NCBI GenBank assembly: GCA_009602725.1
Contig: WELB01000130.1
Location: 258,749 to 270,566, forward strand
DNA from: Spirogloea muscicola
Taxonomy: Eukaryota; Streptophyta; Zygnematophyceae; Spirogloeales; Spirogloeaceae
DNA length: 11,818 nt
Direction of reading: 5' to 3'
The stretch's first letter is position 1; each line of letters starts with the position of its first letter. This document shows, piece after piece, positions 7,994-11,818 of the stretch. A program made the position numbers and the translations under genes. The notes beneath the pieces were generated by a model, which ran no database searches, was not told the origin of the DNA, and saw only the letters and a program-made list of their open reading frames with translations.

Positions 7994-10900
7994 CTAGAAG
8001 ACCCACGAGTTGGATCTGGTGAGAGCTGGCCGGAGCTGCTTCTTCTCCTCCTCGATCGAGATCATTGTCAGCTGGGAGGGGTCCTCCAGCAGCATCTTTG
8101 CGACCAGGTAGCCTGCGACGGACCACGTCTGGTGCCGCCGGGCCTGCTTCCCGACGTACCTCCCCAGCTTTCCGTCGTAATACTCAGGCCACCCGTCCTT
8201 GGAGAGCCTCTTCTCAGCCAGCTCGATGCACCTCTTGGCGATGTGCGGACGCCCCACCTTAACGCTCGCTGCCGTCACCATCCAAAGCAATACTGCGACA
8301 GAGGACCGCGGCCAGTTCTCAGCAACTTGCACATGTAGCCGCAAGGCTCACAGCTCATTCATCTCTACAGAGTCAGAAGGTGTCAGGCCACACTTCCAAT
8401 CTGACAAGACAGTAGCTGCACCTAAAGTATGTTGTTGTGGCGATCAAATTTCCAACTCCGCTGCTCTGTGTGAATATTGAGCACAAGCCTACGGTTGTGA
8501 CCAAGAGGATGGCCGCAACATGTACCTGGCCATGAGCCGCCGTTGTGGTAGCTCCATCGTGTGTTCTTGGGATCGCAGCCGGTCACTATCCTCCACTCGT
8601 GGGCCTCCAGCGCCGGGTAAGCAACCTTAATAGGCATTTCCCCAACTATCTCGTCCCATCTTTCTTCGATCAAATCCATGATGGCATCGGCCTGGTCCGC
8701 TGTGGCTAGCGAGCTCAGTACTGCCATGCAGTTGCCAATCGCAAACCATCTGGGCACAAAGCAAGAATTGGATTCTTAGACAAGTGGTTAATGATGGCAC
8801 CAACAATGCAAGGTCAGGTGAAGGCAGTCAAAGCACCATCTCAGCCGCCATAGTCCAGCGAGCTGTATGCTGGTAACACACCTAAAATCAACTCTGGCAG
8901 GGCTGACATTGCCAACGAAGTAGCCGCCCCGCATGGGCATCCAATCGAACACCCAATCCGGAATCGAATCCGGAATAACATTAAATTTGTTGACTGCGGT
9001 GTGGGAGTACTCCTCTGTCTTATATCTATAAATACTATTAAGTTGCTCGTGGTCAAGCCTGTTGCGCCACAACGCTAGGATGTCAGAAGAGACTGCTGCA
9101 GAGGATGTGACCAAGAGAAAGGTGTCGCACACAGAAGCTGCAGCTTCTTTGATCAACTTTCTCAGTCACAGATTATAGTTCATACAGTTTCTACATCTCA
9201 AAGACACATCCAAGGAATGCACAAACAAAAGCAGCAGCAATCTGGTACCAGAAGTACGTCCGCATGTGAAAAGAGAGGGCAAAGATGCGCTTGTCGATAC
9301 GCTCCAGGAGCTCCTTGCCTCCTCGGTCAGGCTTGAGCATGATTCGAGCACATCTAAGGGCCATGTAGAATAACGACTGGATCTCAATCGGATAACCGTA
9401 TATACCCTGTCCAGGCACAAGCATGGAAAGCAAGCTGTCAGGGTGCTAGGTAATTCTGATTGTTGGTTATTGAGCAACAATGAATCTCAAGATGCCCGAC
9501 AGCAGGAGGTGCATGGCAGCAAGCATACGCCAGAAGCAGCAAGCGATTCCCATTCTCCCATTCTCCTTGTTACTTGCCCAGTGAGACGAGCAACAACATG
9601 TCAGACTTACCATGCGGCGATCAATCATGCAGCAACCATCAGCACACAACAGAGTAGGGAACGTGTCAAAGCCATCCGCCAAGCACAGCTGCAGAATCAG
9701 CTTCATGCCGCGCTGGCATTCGGGCAGCTCTGCAAGAGCTTGATCACCTGGTGGGCGAAAGCAAGTAGAACCTTGAAGGGTCAGCTGCTAACTCGGGTGT
9801 GGAAGCAACTCAAACAAGACATGCAGCAGCACACCACACAAGCTGCCCAACAAAGGCATTGACCTGTGAGTAGCACGACCCTCTTCACGCGCAACAAATC
9901 AACAACTGAACTGAGCCAGCAGATTAATGCACATGAGGAAGGCCGTCTCCTTCAAGACATAATGCACGCATGAGCTACAACTCAAGCACAAGCTGGACAT
10001 TAGGACATGCAGCACAGCTCAGGCATCATGGGGCTCAGCACCTGTGGACTTCACGTAGGATCTGAGGAGGATGATCCACCAGAAGCCGGAGTCCACAGGG
10101 GCAACCCGACCAATGGCACTCTCTCCGAAATCAGCGATCATCGTGTCTGTGTTGCGCACCGGGTCATGCAGCACCTTGAAGCTGGCGGGCATGACGCCCT
10201 CGCCCAGAGTGAAGCAGTCCACCCGCTTCTCCCAGGCTTGCAGCCTGAGGGTCTTGAGCAGGAAGTTCTTCACAATCTCTGGCTCTCCATTCATCAAGAA
10301 GGCCAGGCCACTAGGAATGAAGTCCCGCACGAATACCTGGCCAAATTCGATACTCACGATGAGCATACAGCTACGCACTTCCCAATCCAATGCTTGGACA
10401 ACCGGGTTGACCCTCCAGGTGTCCACTGAGGCACTGCAGCATTTAGCGGATGTACAGCGAGCTTGCAGCCAGCTAATGTCTGACATATATTAACAAAGGT
10501 TTGTCAACAAGAAGGCAAAGCCTCAAGCTATGACGAGGTGCATGGCCCTCCAAGTGTACATTCTAAGTCTTGCAGGGTGCACACTGACCTGGTCATAGTT
10601 CAGGAACTCCTCTTCCGAGTCGAGAGCTGCAATAGTCCCAACCGGCTTCCCGCGGAAGAACACGAGGGACTTCCGGAGAGCTTCCCAGGCCTCGCTGACA
10701 AGCGGGTGCGGCACCAAGTGGCTGCCCGAGTCGAAGTGGGAGTGGTGCACGTATCCTCGAGGGGTGTTGACGGCCGACGTAGCCGTCGACCGCAACCTGC
10801 ATGTCGATGACACCAGGTATTGCAAGTGAGGTCAGATGCTTAGGGCAGAGGCTTACCGCCTGTCATACTTATCGAATCCGGTGAATTTCCTATTGGCATT

Positions 10901-11818
10901 CAGAAGGCGTGAAATACAGATACTCGATCAAGCATGCTGCAAGAGCCATCTGACAGTGGCCATGGATTCGGACTGCCCAACATCCCATCGGAGCTGGCAC
11001 GTTCACCAGCATTAGTCCACCGGATTTACTAGTGACGCATGGCCAAGTACAGAGCGACAATTATCCCACATGACCTGTCGTTCCCGTACCTCGATGCAGG
11101 GTCCCTAGAAGGGGATGAGCCCCCCCGTGTCGGCGAGGGAGCCCGCGACCGGAAGTTTCTGCAAATACAGGTGACTCAAGGCAGCAGGATCAGCTGACGG
11201 GCGGCCCTCATTGCTCACATATCTGATCACATGAGCTAGAGGCGCAGGTGACGCATCCGCTCTCTGACTAATACCGGCTACTACTAAATCTCAGCCAATG
11301 CAGATCATAGTGCACCCGCCACTCAAGTACATTTCAGCCAGTGATTGAAGCAAGCAGATACCACTCCAGCGCCTGAATCTCAGCTGCTTCCCGTTTCCCT
11401 CTGTGATGGATTTGTCCGACCTTCCAATGGCCCCAACTATCTACCATCCCAGTGATTTGGTGGTGCGGCGTACCGTGGCGAGGAGTAGCCCTCCAGGTGG
11501 TCGGAGCTCTTGACGGTCTCCAGCATGCGCGGCCGCGGGGAGGCGTAGATGGTCTTGCTGCGGCGACGCGAGGCTCGGCAAGGGCCGTCAGCTACGCGAG
11601 GCTACAGCGGCCGGCAGTGGATGCGCTGCGGCCCGGATCGGTCGCTGGCCGCCATGGAAGCCGGCGCCGAGCTCGGCGCCGCCGCGGAGCACAGCATGGC
11701 GGCGCGGGCGCGGCATTGCCGGTACCTGAGCTTCTCGTACACCTGGTCCAGGAGCTGCTCCTCCTTGCCCGCGGGCCCGCCGCCGGAGCTGCCGGCGCCG
11801 CCGCTGCCGCCGGCGCCG
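7994..11818 (-). CDS. Alkaline/neutral invertase (GH100), CINV1-like, 5' partial
   Basis: This enzyme hydrolyses sucrose to glucose and fructose, in the cytosol for this subgroup. Exons in transcript order: 11818-11726, 11557-11474, 11158-11090, 10796-10589, 10336-10042, 9747-9611, 9406-9249, 9058-8882, 8749-8526, 8292-7994. An eleventh or earlier exon, or the rest of the first, must lie to the right since no start ATG is seen. All phases agree and give 580 residues (CINV1 has 551), ending at TAG. Family blocks in order: [139 protein letters not shown] and [20 protein letters not shown]. The expected catalytic acids are the Asp of APVDSGFWW (visible residue 233) and the Glu of HEWRIVTG (458). 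The ending RSNSWVF resembles RSASWPQL of Arabidopsis CINV1. The N-terminal extension is Gly-rich, then Ser/Pro/Arg-rich. Plastid or mitochondrial targeting cannot be judged. Confidence 0.94.
11159..11473 (-). other. Invertase intron (phase 2) before a 69-nt exon
   Basis: The donor is CG|GTACGC and the acceptor TATTTGCAG. The small exon that follows (11158-11090) has a donor GAG|GTACGG and encodes [22 protein letters not shown]. Only one of its three frames fits both neighbours, and that frame is open. This 315-nt intron is the longest in the visible gene. The exon is easily missed by homology search because its content is a low-complexity Ser/Arg/Pro stretch. Confidence 0.75.
11558..11725 (-). 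other. Invertase intron, first visible (phase 2)
   Basis: The donor CTCAG|GTACCG (exon end 11726) and acceptor CGCCGCAG (exon start 11557) leave AG plus C, a Ser codon. This joins DQVYEKL to [11 protein letters not shown]. Without splicing the frame meets TAG at 11604-11602, so removal is required. This intron is GC-rich, unlike the others in the gene. Both exons have low conservation, so support comes from matching phase and splice consensus only. Confidence 0.65.

Noticed and set aside
8950-8985. Short direct repeat around ATCCGGAAT in the invertase
   Set aside because: It is coding sequence for the conserved PDSIPD segment, so the repetition comes from the protein.
9611-9740. Alternative acceptor CTTGCAG about 12 nt inside the invertase exon that starts at 9747
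   Set aside because: It keeps the frame but deletes the Gly-Asp-Gln-Ala-Leu segment. The acceptor at 9748-9749 gives KSTGD, matching the family.
1-11818. New defence, mobile or biosynthetic system; tRNA, rRNA, CRISPR or transposon
   Set aside because: I read both strands and found three spliced housekeeping genes filling the window. No terminal inverted repeats, target-site duplications, transposase or reverse-transcriptase motifs, regular spaced repeats or tRNA-like folds were recognised by eye.

Overview
This is nuclear DNA from a photosynthetic eukaryote of the green lineage, most likely a green alga. I cannot fix the genus; a trebouxiophyte-like chlorophyte is my best guess and a streptophyte alga is the main alternative. 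The reasons are dense GT-AG introns of about 90-320 nt, mixed base composition (GC-rich 5' ends, plainer introns), a plant-type SMG7, and a plant beta-clade alkaline/neutral invertase. No prokaryotic, viral, mobile-element, CRISPR or RNA-gene signature was recognised.

Layout. (1) Bases 1-374, + strand: the last two exons of the ribosomal protein gene eS7 (RPS7). (2) Bases 375-1382: the RPS7 3' flank, a TATA-like box near 744, and a very GC-rich leader or promoter stretch for the next gene. (3) Bases 1383-6291, + strand: a complete eight-exon SMG7/EST1-like gene whose exon phases all agree and which encodes 1161 residues. SMG7 is a nonsense-mediated mRNA decay factor. (4) Bases 6292-7993: about 1.7 kb between two convergent genes, best read as the two 3' untranslated regions. 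It holds one convincing intron just after the SMG7 stop codon and weaker candidates further on. (5) Bases 7994-11818, - strand: an eleven-exon alkaline/neutral invertase (GH100, CINV1-like), complete at its C-terminus but running off the right edge at its N-terminus, with 580 residues visible.

The three genes have unrelated housekeeping jobs: translation, RNA surveillance, and cytosolic sucrose breakdown. They do not form a functional cluster. I did not find a new multi-gene system. The most interesting points are the intron architecture after the SMG7 stop codon, which bears on self-regulation of the decay pathway, and a C-terminal Arg-Ser-x-Ser-Trp motif on the invertase that matches the phospho-serine/14-3-3 site of Arabidopsis CINV1. 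Most ORFs outside these spliced models look like chance readings.
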